Positions 7,903 through 15,570 of a DNA stretch of 64,000 nucleotides are shown here, one piece after another; position 1 is the stretch's first letter, and every line of letters begins with the position of its first letter. The notes beneath the pieces were generated by a model. It searched no databases, was not told where the DNA came from, and was given only the letters and a program-made list of their open reading frames with translations. Made by a program: the position numbers and the translations under genes. Source of the DNA: Comamonas thiooxydans. GTDB lineage: Bacteria > Pseudomonadota > Gammaproteobacteria > Burkholderiales > Burkholderiaceae_C. The stretch lies in NCBI RefSeq assembly GCF_000964545.1, contig NZ_BBVD01000005.1:124001-188000 (forward strand), read 5' to 3'.

Positions 7903-8232
7903 ATGCTGGACTGGAACGAATACCGCAAGGAATTGGCAGGCAGGCTGGGAGAGTTTTCCGAGTTGAGCCCAGGCACCATGGAGGGCTACAAGGCCTTGTC
8001 CGGTGCGGGCAGGAAGACCGGCCATCTCGATGCCAAGACACGCGAGCTGATTGCCATTGCCGTGGGCGTGACCACGCGTTGCGACGGCTGCATTGCCGTG
8101 CATACCAAGGCTGCCAAGGCAGCTGGTGCCAGCCGGGAAGAAATTGCCGAAGCCCTGGGTGTGGCTGTGGCCTTGAATGCGGGCGCCGCCATGGTCTACT
8201 CGGCTCGCGCTCTGGACGCTTTGGACGAGTAA
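7903..8232 (+). CDS. AhpD-like carboxymuconolactone decarboxylase family protein
   Basis: A 109-residue alpha-helical protein of the CMD/AhpD superfamily. The redox motif CDGCIAVH (CxxC-x3-H) lies near residues 60-67, and ELIAIAV precedes it, as in AhpD-type peroxidase partners. Such proteins reduce peroxides or disulfides through the cysteine pair. AAGGAGCAGGCA stands before the ATG and gives a strong ribosome site. It is divergent from the SOS-boxed nuclease operon and seems to be a single gene. The true partner is unknown, since no peroxiredoxin gene lies beside it. Confidence 0.9.
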   Translation: MLDWNEYRKELAGRLGEFSELSPGTMEGYKALSGAGRKTGHLDAKTRELIAIAVGVTTRCDGCIAVHTKAAKAAGASREEIAEALGVAVALNAGAAMVYSARALDALDE

Positions 8233-8283
8233 CGTTCTAAAAAGATAGCAGCCAGCGCCTGTCTGGCTAGCCATACCTAGCCG

Positions 8284-10203
8284 TCAAAGCACAACCTGCG
8301 TGCCCAGCTCCACCACCTGGTTCGCAGGCAGCTTGTAATAAGTGGCCGCACTGGCCGACTGACGAGACATCCAGCCAAACAGCGCGCAGCGCCAGGCCGA
8401 GAGACCGCCGGGCCCGTCCACCACCTGCACCCTCGCCACAAAGAAGCTGGTCGTCATGGGGTCGAGGTTCGGTATCTCTCCATCGGCGTCCGGTGCAATC
8501 CGCTGGAGCGCCGCCGGAATATCAGGCTGCTCGCGAAAGCCGAAATGCATGTCCAGTGCCCAGACCCCATTGCACATGGGCTTCAGCTGCAAGCGCTCGC
8601 CATCATGCACATAGGGCGTGTTCTCGTTGATCACGTGGAGAAATACCGTCTGCTCATGCATGACCTTGAAATGCTTGAGATTGTGGAACAGCGCATTCGG
8701 CACAAGCTTGGGGTCGGAAGTCAGATAGACGGCCGTGCCGGACACCACCGGCACGCCGCTCATGGGCGAGCTCATCAGATCGCTCATGGGAATATCAAGG
8801 CGACGGCGATGTTCGGCCACCAGCTGGGTACCGTCGCGCCATGTGGTCAGCGCGATGAAGATGATGGCGCCCAGAGTCAGCGGCAGCCAGCCGCCCTGCT
8901 CCAGCTTGGTCAGGTTGGAGGCAAAAAAGCCTATCTCCAGCACCGCAAAACAGGCCAGCGCCGCCAGTGTCACGGCTCTTGCTCGGCTGCGCCCCAGATA
9001 GACCACAAAGCCCACCAGCATGGTGGTGATCAGCATGGTGCCCGACACGGCAATGCCATAGGCCGCCGCCAGCGCTCCCGAGGACTTGAAGGCCAGCACC
9101 AGCGCGATCACGGCCAGCAGCATCAACCAGTTCACACTGGGAATATAGATCTGGCCCTGTTCCTGATCGGAGGTATGCAACACACGCACACGCGGCAGAT
9201 ACCCCAGACGGTTGGCCTGCAGCGTCATGGAATAAGCCCCCGAGATGGTCGCCTGAGAGGCAATCACCGTGGCGGCCGTGGCCAGCACCACAAAAATCAG
9301 CAACCAGGACGGCGAGGCCAGCAAGAAAAAGGGATTGCTGGCCGCAGTCGCATCGCGCAACAGCAAGGCACCCTGACCGAAGTAATTGAGCATCAGAGCC
9401 GGAAACACCAGTCCATACCAGCCCAGACGCACGGCCCGGCTGCCGAAGTGGCCCATATCGGCATAAAGAGCTTCGGCGCCTGTCATGGCAAGAAACACGG
9501 CCGATAGCAGAAAGAAGGCCTTGTCCGTGTGTTGCACGGCGAAGCGAAGCGCATGCAGCGGGTTGACGGCCTGCAGCACCATGGGCGTCTGCACAATGCT
9601 GGCCACGCCCGCCCAGGCAATGCAGAGGAACCAGACAATGGTGACCGGGCCGAACAGCCTCCCCACCACACTGGTGCCCTTCATCTGAATGGAAAACAGT
9701 CCGATCAGTATGCCTATCGTGATAGGTACGATGAAATGCTCGAACTCCGGCGTGGCAATGCTCATGCCCTCCACGGCAGAGAGCACGGAAATCGCCGGCG
9801 TGATGATGGCATCCCCATAGAACAGCGCGGCCGCAAACACGCCGGCCCCGACCACAAAGCGCGAGCGGCGCGACTGATCGCCCATCACGCGGTGGGCCAG
9901 TGCCGTCAGCGCCAGCACGCCGCCCTCGCCATCGTTATCGTGGCTGAGCACAACCCACACATACTTGATGGCGACTATGACGATCACGGCCCAGAGCAGG
10001 GCCGAGAGCGCGGCCAGCACATTCTCGTGGCCCACCGTCAGCCCATGGACGCCGGTAAAAGCCTCCTTGAACGCATAGAGCGGGCTGGTACCGATATCGC
10101 CAAATACCACCCCCAGCGCCGCCAATGTCAGTGCCGACTGGCTGCTGCCCTGCCTCGTATCTCCAGCCCCCTGAAGCCCGTGTTTGCTTTGTGACATAGC
10201 CAT
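8284..10203 (-). CDS. kup: KUP-type low-affinity potassium uptake transporter
   Basis: The product of about 639 residues carries the KUP signature LGVVFGDIGTSPLYA near its N terminus, then about 12 hydrophobic segments (for example ALFYGDAIITPAISVLSA and FLAMTGAEALYADMGHFG) and a cytosolic C-terminal domain. It imports K+ with protons. The open frame continues upstream to 10542, but the family begins just before the signature. I use ATG 10203 (MAM...); ATG 10197 is equally possible, and neither has a strong ribosome site. It ends about 50 bases from the convergent AhpD-like gene. Confidence 0.95.
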   Translation of the reverse strand: MAMSQSKHGLQGAGDTRQGSSQSALTLAALGVVFGDIGTSPLYAFKEAFTGVHGLTVGHENVLAALSALLWAVIVIVAIKYVWVVLSHDNDGEGGVLALTALAHRVMGDQSRRSRFVVGAGVFAAALFYGDAIITPAISVLSAVEGMSIATPEFEHFIVPITIGILIGLFSIQMKGTSVVGRLFGPVTIVWFLCIAWAGVASIVQTPMVLQAVNPLHALRFAVQHTDKAFFLLSAVFLAMTGAEALYADMGHFGSRAVRLGWYGLVFPALMLNYFGQGALLLRDATAASNPFFLLASPSWLLIFVVLATAATVIASQATISGAYSMTLQANRLGYLPRVRVLHTSDQEQGQIYIPSVNWLMLLAVIALVLAFKSSGALAAAYGIAVSGTMLITTMLVGFVVYLGRSRARAVTLAALACFAVLEIGFFASNLTKLEQGGWLPLTLGAIIFIALTTWRDGTQLVAEHRRRLDIPMSDLMSSPMSGVPVVSGTAVYLTSDPKLVPNALFHNLKHFKVMHEQTVFLHVINENTPYVHDGERLQLKPMCNGVWALDMHFGFREQPDIPAALQRIAPDADGEIPNLDPMTTSFFVARVQVVDGPGGLSAWRCALFGWMSRQSASAATYYKLPANQVVELGTQVVL

Positions 10204-10414
10204 GCTTTTGCAGTGATAGAGGCCGCTGCAGCCGGGCGGCGGCAGCCCAGTATGGCACGCTGACGGAAATTGGAAAGCTGGATGACGCTGGGCCGAGCTG
10301 TCTTTCTTTATGCAATCTTGATAGCAGCAGCCACAATCCATACCAGGGCTTGAGGCCTGCCTTTCTAGATTCAAGGCTTCGCAACAACCGGCTTGCCCTT
10401 CAAGCCCGTCTCCC

Positions 10415-11197
10415 ATGAAGCCCGTCGCCATCCTCCAGCACGAAGCGTCGCAAGGCCCCGGCATCCTGCTCGACCATCTGCGCCAGCAAGAGATTGCCCA
10501 TGTGCTGATAGATCCCTGTGCCGAAGGCACGGCCCCGGCCAATGCGCGCGACTATCGCGGCATCATAGTGCTGGGCAGCAACCATTGCGCCAACGAGCAG
10601 TTGCTCTGGATCGATGAAGAACGCTGCCTGCTGCAAAGTGCCCTGCAGCACGACATCCCCGTGCTGGGCCACTGCTTTGGCGCGCAGATGCTGGCCCGCG
10701 CCATGAGCGCACGCGTATGGCGCAACCCCTGCCCGAACATAGGCTGGAGCGAAGTCCGCATCGTCCCCAGCGCCCAGCAACTGATGAATCTGCCCGCGCA
10801 AGCCACCATCTTCAACTGGCATTACGACACATTCGACATTCCGACGGCCGCCAGGCGCACCATGTACGGACAGCATTGCCTGAACAAGGGCTTTGTCCAC
10901 GGCCGGCGATGGGCGTTTCAAGGCCATCTGGAAGTGACCGCAGACAGCGTGCGTCAATGGTGCTGCGAGGGCCATGACGAACTGCTGCAGGCCCGGGGTC
11001 CGGCCGCACAAAGCGAGGCCCAGATCCTGGACCGAATGCCGCAACATATAGACCAGTTGCATGCCATGGCACTGCGTACCTACAGGGCATGGACCGACCA
11101 GCTGGACAGGCCGGTTTCGGTTTCGTGCAGCAGTTCCTCGGAAGCTTTGAGCCGATTTCGCCTGCGCTCCGACGAATACCTTCGCATGCAGCTATGA
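10415..11197 (+). CDS. class I glutamine amidotransferase-like protein
   Basis: The 260-residue product has the type 1 GATase nucleophile motif GHCFGAQ (Cys near residue 89), a His in NWHYDTF and FQGHLEVT near 170 where the catalytic His-x-Glu is expected. Such free-standing proteins resemble GuaA's amidotransferase half and often act on gamma-glutamyl compounds. The normal G-x-C-x-G-x-Q form is kept except for His-Cys-Phe. No synthetase partner is nearby. The C-terminal 50 residues are low in conservation. Its substrate cannot be inferred. Confidence 0.8.
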   Translation: MKPVAILQHEASQGPGILLDHLRQQEIAHVLIDPCAEGTAPANARDYRGIIVLGSNHCANEQLLWIDEERCLLQSALQHDIPVLGHCFGAQMLARAMSARVWRNPCPNIGWSEVRIVPSAQQLMNLPAQATIFNWHYDTFDIPTAARRTMYGQHCLNKGFVHGRRWAFQGHLEVTADSVRQWCCEGHDELLQARGPAAQSEAQILDRMPQHIDQLHAMALRTYRAWTDQLDRPVSVSCSSSSEALSRFRLRSDEYLRMQL

Positions 11198-11294
11198 GAC
11201 TGCACACTTGCCGCCCCTGGGCTGGCCGGGAACAGACGTTTTGTTGCATCTGGCGGACGGTCTCTGGCAAGGCCCGGCCGCTGTCTGGGTCAGA

Positions 11295-12089
11295 ATGACC
11301 GGCAAACTCACTGCCCCAAGCTTCATGGACTTCACAACGCTTGAAAAACACCTGGATGCCTCGCCACTGCTGAAGGCGCACAAGCCATACTTCCTGAATC
11401 TGGCCCAGCCCGCCGTCGCCATTCGCCTGGGCCCCACCATGGGAGAGCCCTTGCAAAGCCGCTTTGGCGGCCAGCCCATGGTGCCCGCGGGCTTTGTCTG
11501 GCCCGAGCATCCGGACGGCCACTACCTGTTTGTCGGACAGATCAACTTTGCCGAGCTCCCGGGCGGGCCCGGCCGCCCTGCAGAGCTGCCGGCCAGCGGC
11601 CTTCTGTCGCTGTTCCACGGCTTTGACGAGGACGACGCCATCTTCTGGCGCGACCAGGACTATCTCAAGGCTTTTTACTGGCCGGACACCAGCGGCATGC
11701 ATGAAATCCAGGCTCCCCATCAGTGGGTCACGGGAAGCCGTGCGCTGCAGTTTGAAAACGGCATAGACCTTCCTCGTCACGAGGAGCTGCGCAAGGACTG
11801 GCCAGTGGAGTTCGATGAACTCCAGGACTGGCTCCATGGACTTGAAGAAAGCGGCGATCTGCCTCGCGACTATCTGCTGGGCCGCCCCTCCTGGGACAGC
11901 CTTGGCTACGACCCCACGCCCGACGCCGAGGAATACCCTGGCAGCTCGCACTGGCGCTCGCTACTGACGCTGCAGTCGCACGAGGAATTCCACTGGTGCT
12001 GGCAGGACGGCGCCAGGCTCATGGCCTTTATCGAGAATGCCAGGCTGCACGCCAGGGACTTCAGCCATCTGCAGGTGGACTGCGGCTGA
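11295..12089 (+). CDS. DUF1963 (YwqG-like) protein
   Basis: The product of about 264 residues has the YwqG/DUF1963 features: SRFGGQPMVPAGFVWPEHPDGHYLFVGQINFAEL near residues 55-90, then GLLSLFHGFD and a WGD-like binding region (DWPVEFDELQDW) and SLLTLQS. The family's function is unknown. The frame is open to 11208. I took ATG 11295 because the conserved part starts soon after; ATG 11325 is an alternative and neither has a clear ribosome site. It lies in a plus-strand run with the flanking genes. Confidence 0.75.
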   Translation: MTGKLTAPSFMDFTTLEKHLDASPLLKAHKPYFLNLAQPAVAIRLGPTMGEPLQSRFGGQPMVPAGFVWPEHPDGHYLFVGQINFAELPGGPGRPAELPASGLLSLFHGFDEDDAIFWRDQDYLKAFYWPDTSGMHEIQAPHQWVTGSRALQFENGIDLPRHEELRKDWPVEFDELQDWLHGLEESGDLPRDYLLGRPSWDSLGYDPTPDAEEYPGSSHWRSLLTLQSHEEFHWCWQDGARLMAFIENARLHARDFSHLQVDCG

Positions 12090-12126
12090 CGCCTGGTTCG
12101 ACCGCCACAACCATAAAGAGCAGCTC

Positions 12127-12840
12127 ATGCCCACACAGATTCCTGCAGAAATCCTCAAGCAATGGCAAAGCGGTCACAAGATCGAAGCCATCAAACAGCT
12201 GCGCGAGCAAGGCGGGCTGGGTCTGAAGGAGGCCAAAGACCTGCTGGAAGCCAGCGACGAGCCGGACTTTGTCCAGCATGGCGCAGCAGAGCGGACGCAG
12301 GCCATGCAGCAGTTGCGCGAGCAGCTGGAAAAACTGGGCATGAAAGATGCCACTTTGCTGCTGGATCAGATGAATCGGGACGACATCGCGTCCGGCAGCT
12401 CCTTCTCTTCCATCAAGACCACCACCACGACGGTCAATGGCAGTACCACCACCAGCGTCACCGTGAGCGGCGATCATGCAGAGGCCATAGAGGCGTTGCT
12501 GTCCGGCGCAAACGCTGTGCCCGCAGAGACCAGGGCCGAGGTGGAAGATGCCATGGCACGCGGCAACAAGGTCGAAGCCATCACGCTGCTGCGCGATGCC
12601 ACGGGCCTGGGTCTTGCCCAGGCCAAGGACCATATCGATGCGGCCATGGACGGGATTGCGCTGGACTGGCAGATCCTGCAACGACAATCGGTGCGGGCCA
12701 GCGTCCCGAGCAGCTTTCAGCCCGGAGCGCCATCACCGGGCGAAGTCCCCAGAGGACAAGGCCGGTATCTATGGCCGCTGGTGCTGGCCCTGGCTGCTGC
12801 CGGCCTTTGGTATTACTTCAATATGCCTTGGAGCCTATAG
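12127..12840 (+). CDS. membrane-anchored protein with two L7/L12 C-terminal-like units
   Basis: The 237-residue protein contains two copies of a motif like the ribosomal L7/L12 C-terminal domain: KIEAIKQLREQGGLGLKEAKDLLEA (residues about 18-42) and KVEAITLLRDATGLGLAQAKDHIDA (about 155-179). In L7/L12 the equivalent segment contacts translation factors. A Thr/Ser-rich stretch (KTTTTTVNGSTTTSVTV) lies between them. One transmembrane helix at the C terminus (LWPLVLALAAAGLWYYF) anchors it, with most of the protein presumably cytosolic. ATG 12127 follows AAAGAG. Function is unknown; interaction with the translation machinery is only a guess from the domain. Confidence 0.8.
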   Translation: MPTQIPAEILKQWQSGHKIEAIKQLREQGGLGLKEAKDLLEASDEPDFVQHGAAERTQAMQQLREQLEKLGMKDATLLLDQMNRDDIASGSSFSSIKTTTTTVNGSTTTSVTVSGDHAEAIEALLSGANAVPAETRAEVEDAMARGNKVEAITLLRDATGLGLAQAKDHIDAAMDGIALDWQILQRQSVRASVPSSFQPGAPSPGEVPRGQGRYLWPLVLALAAAGLWYYFNMPWSL

Positions 12841-12885
12841 GAGACAAGCGAAAATGCTCACTTTTCAGGAGCTTTCGACTTGAAC

Positions 12886-14334
12886 TCAAGGTTGCGGGGC
12901 GGCCGTATCCGCCAGCTGCCAGCCGCCACCCAGCGCCTGGTACAGCGCCACGGCGTTTTCCAGCTGGCTCTGACGCAGGCGCAGCACTTCCTGCTGCACG
13001 GCAAACAGATTGCGCTGGGCGTCCAGCTCCTCCAGATAGCTGGCGTAGCCGGCCTCGTAGCGATCCTTGGCAAAGCCCAGGGTACGACCCAGCACTTTTT
13101 CGCGTTCCTTGGCGTGCTCCCACTGGGCTTGCAGTTGCTGGGAGCTGACCAGAGCTGTTTCCACATCGCCAAAGGCCTTGATGACCACACCGCGATAGGC
13201 GTAGGCGGCCTGATCGCGCTGGGCAGATGCCGCATCGAACTGACCCTGCAGGCGACCGCCGTTGAACAGCGGCGCCAGAATGCTGCCGCCCAGCGACCAG
13301 ACCCGGGCCGGGTTGTAATCCAGCGCGTTGATGAACAGGCTGCCGAAGTTCGCGCTCAGGCTCACCTGCGGCAAAAAGGCCGCACGCTGTGCCGCAAGAT
13401 TGCTGTCGCTGGCCGCCAGCAGCAGCTGGGCCCGTGCAATGTCGGGGCGGCGCTCCAGCAAGCTCGACGGCAAGCCAGGTGCAGGCATGGCAGGCAAGCT
13501 CATGGACTCGAGCCCAGCATGGGCGCTCAATGTGGTACGTGCCAGGGCCTGTGCCTGGTCATCACCGCTTCCGCCCACCAGCTGCATCAGCGCTATGCGC
13601 TGGCGTTGCAGCGCCAGAGACAGCTGCTGCACCGATTGCCGCACGCTTTCCAGCTCGGCCAGCGCCTGGCTTTGCTGCAGCTGCGAGATATAGCCCACAC
13701 GCACCTGGTCGGTGAGCAGACGCACCGCATCCTCGCGCGACTTCACTGTGTTCTCGGCCACGGCCAGTTGGGCCTGCAGCGAGCGCAGGGCGATATAGGC
13801 CTGCGCCACGGTCGCGGCCACCGTCAGGCGTACCGCGTCGCGATCCGCCTGGCTGGCCTGCAGACGCCGATCGGCGGCCCGGCTCAGACTGCCCAGGCGA
13901 TCCCAGAGATCCAGCTCCCAGCTCGCCTGGAGCACAGGTTGGGCCGAACGCACATGCACCATCTGGCCGGTTCGCGCGCTCAGGCTGCGGTTGGCCGAGC
14001 CCGGTGCGCTGAGTGACAGCTGAGGCGCAGCCGCCGAGCCCGCCACATCGAGATTCGCGCGCGCCTCCTCCACCCGGGACACGGCGGTGAGCACATCGTT
14101 GTTGCGCTCGAGCGCCAGCTCCACCCAGCGGCTCAGTTGCGCATCGCCAAAGGCCTGCCACCAGCCGGCCTGGACAGCATCGGCAGCGCCTGCGGCCTGG
14201 TCCGAGCTCCAGCTGACAGGCACTGCAGGCTGGGCGCTGTCTGGAGCCCGGGTCAAACTGGGCACGCTGCAGCCGGCCATCAGGAATGCAAGCGCCAGTG
14301 GCAAGGCACGCACGGTATGGAAGGCGTTCTTCAT
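12886..14334 (-). CDS. NodT-family outer membrane efflux lipoprotein
   Basis: The 482-residue product is an outer-membrane channel of the TolC/NodT type. The signal peptide ends in a lipobox (LMAGCS, Cys near residue 22). WWQAFGDAQLSRWVELALERNNDV and the later repeat half with ERRPDIARAQLLLAASDSNLAAQRAAFLPQVSL are family landmarks. It is the last gene of the operon tetR - permease - adaptor - channel, and its ATG overlaps the adaptor stop by four bases. It should form the exit duct for the drug or toxic compound handled by the operon. Confidence 0.92.
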   Translation of the reverse strand: MKNAFHTVRALPLALAFLMAGCSVPSLTRAPDSAQPAVPVSWSSDQAAGAADAVQAGWWQAFGDAQLSRWVELALERNNDVLTAVSRVEEARANLDVAGSAAAPQLSLSAPGSANRSLSARTGQMVHVRSAQPVLQASWELDLWDRLGSLSRAADRRLQASQADRDAVRLTVAATVAQAYIALRSLQAQLAVAENTVKSREDAVRLLTDQVRVGYISQLQQSQALAELESVRQSVQQLSLALQRQRIALMQLVGGSGDDQAQALARTTLSAHAGLESMSLPAMPAPGLPSSLLERRPDIARAQLLLAASDSNLAAQRAAFLPQVSLSANFGSLFINALDYNPARVWSLGGSILAPLFNGGRLQGQFDAASAQRDQAAYAYRGVVIKAFGDVETALVSSQQLQAQWEHAKEREKVLGRTLGFAKDRYEAGYASYLEELDAQRNLFAVQQEVLRLRQSQLENAVALYQALGGGWQLADTAAPQP

Positions 14335-15554
14335 GGCTTGGCCTGCTCGGATGCGGAAACTGCGGGCGCTTGAGATTTTTGAGCAAAATCGATCTCAATC
14401 GCTTGAGAGGTCTGCGCTGAATGCTCTACTTTTTGTGCAGTATCGAGGCGCACGATGACCGACATGCCGGGGCGCAGGCGCGCGGCATCGGCCTGGCCCT
14501 CGTCGATGGCGATTTTGATGGGCAGACGCTGGACGACTTTGGTGAAATTACCCGTGGCGTTGTCGGCCTTGAGCACGCTGAACTCCGAACCCGTGGCTGG
14601 CGCAATCTCCAGCACATGGCCCTTGAGGCGCAAGCCGCCCAGCGCGTCCACGCTGAAGCTCACGGCCTGGCCGATCTGCACCCGGGCGGTCTGGGTTTCC
14701 TTGTAGTTGGCCACCACCCAGTAAGTGGGCGGCACCACATACATGAGCTGCGTACCGGCCGCCACATACTGGCCCTTGCGTACCGATACCTCGCTGACCT
14801 GCCCGTCGCTGGGCGCATGAACCACCGTGTTGTCCAGATTGATCTGTGCCTGGCGCAGCAGCGCCTCGGCCATCTGCACCTGGGCCTTGAGAGAGTCACG
14901 GCCCACGGTCGTGGCCTTGATCTTTTCCTGGTTGATCGCGATGTCGGCCTGGGCTTTGGCCACGTTGGTCGCTGCCAGGCGCGAGGTGGCGCGCACCTTG
15001 TCGCGTTCGTTCAGAGACACGGAGCCTCGCTCGGCCAGCTCCTGCACACGCTTGAGCTCCGCCTGCGAGCGCTGGGCCTCTGCCTCCACGGCAGCCAGAC
15101 CGGCGCGGCTGGCACTCAGCGTGGCACGGTTCTGGGCCTGTGTCTGTTCGGAATTGCTCAGCTGCGCCTGTGCATTGGCCAGTTGCGCCTGCGCCTGGGC
15201 GACGGCCGCTTCATAGCTGCGGCTATCGATGCGCACCAGCGGCTGGCCGGCCTTGACCTGCTCGTAGTCCCTGACCAGCACCTCGGTCACGTAGCCATTG
15301 ACCTGCGGTGCCAGCACGGTGACGGCACCGCGCACATAGGCATTGTCCGTGGTCACCACAGAGCTGTTGAAAGGCCACAGATTCCAGGCCCGCAACACGA
15401 GCAGCATGCCTGCCAAGGCCACGACCAGCATGATGAGCACGCTGCGCAAAGAAGGCTTGATCTTCTTTGGCGTGGGAGGCAATGCTGCAGCGGGTGAAGG
15501 GGCAGCTGTCGCCGCAGATGCGGCGGGGGAATGGGGTTGTTGACTGTCGCTCAT
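14331..15554 (-). CDS. HlyD/EmrA-type periplasmic adaptor
   Basis: The 407-residue membrane fusion protein has one N-terminal transmembrane segment (LRSVLIMLVVALAGMLLVLRAW) after an Ala/Pro-rich cytosolic tail, a lipoyl-like half (TTDNAYVRGAVTVLAPQVNGYV), a long alpha-hairpin coiled coil (residues about 115-225) and the second lipoyl half near VVHAPSDGQVSEVSVRKGQYV. It links the inner-membrane permease to the NodT channel. I used ATG 15554, where the family normally begins; the frame is open further upstream without support. Confidence 0.92.
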   Translation of the reverse strand: MSDSQQPHSPAASAATAAPSPAAALPPTPKKIKPSLRSVLIMLVVALAGMLLVLRAWNLWPFNSSVVTTDNAYVRGAVTVLAPQVNGYVTEVLVRDYEQVKAGQPLVRIDSRSYEAAVAQAQAQLANAQAQLSNSEQTQAQNRATLSASRAGLAAVEAEAQRSQAELKRVQELAERGSVSLNERDKVRATSRLAATNVAKAQADIAINQEKIKATTVGRDSLKAQVQMAEALLRQAQINLDNTVVHAPSDGQVSEVSVRKGQYVAAGTQLMYVVPPTYWVVANYKETQTARVQIGQAVSFSVDALGGLRLKGHVLEIAPATGSEFSVLKADNATGNFTKVVQRLPIKIAIDEGQADAARLRPGMSVIVRLDTAQKVEHSAQTSQAIEIDFAQKSQAPAVSASEQAKP

Positions 15555-15570
15555 GCTCAATCTCTTGCTG

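Noticed and set aside
2342..8232. anti-phage defence system
   Set aside because: SUFU, FAN1 and a helicase together could suggest defence, but SUFU is separately initiated, the LexA box points to repair and there is no integrase or other defence gene nearby.
10812..11951. 379-codon minus-strand frame
   Set aside because: Antisense to the amidotransferase-like and DUF1963 genes.
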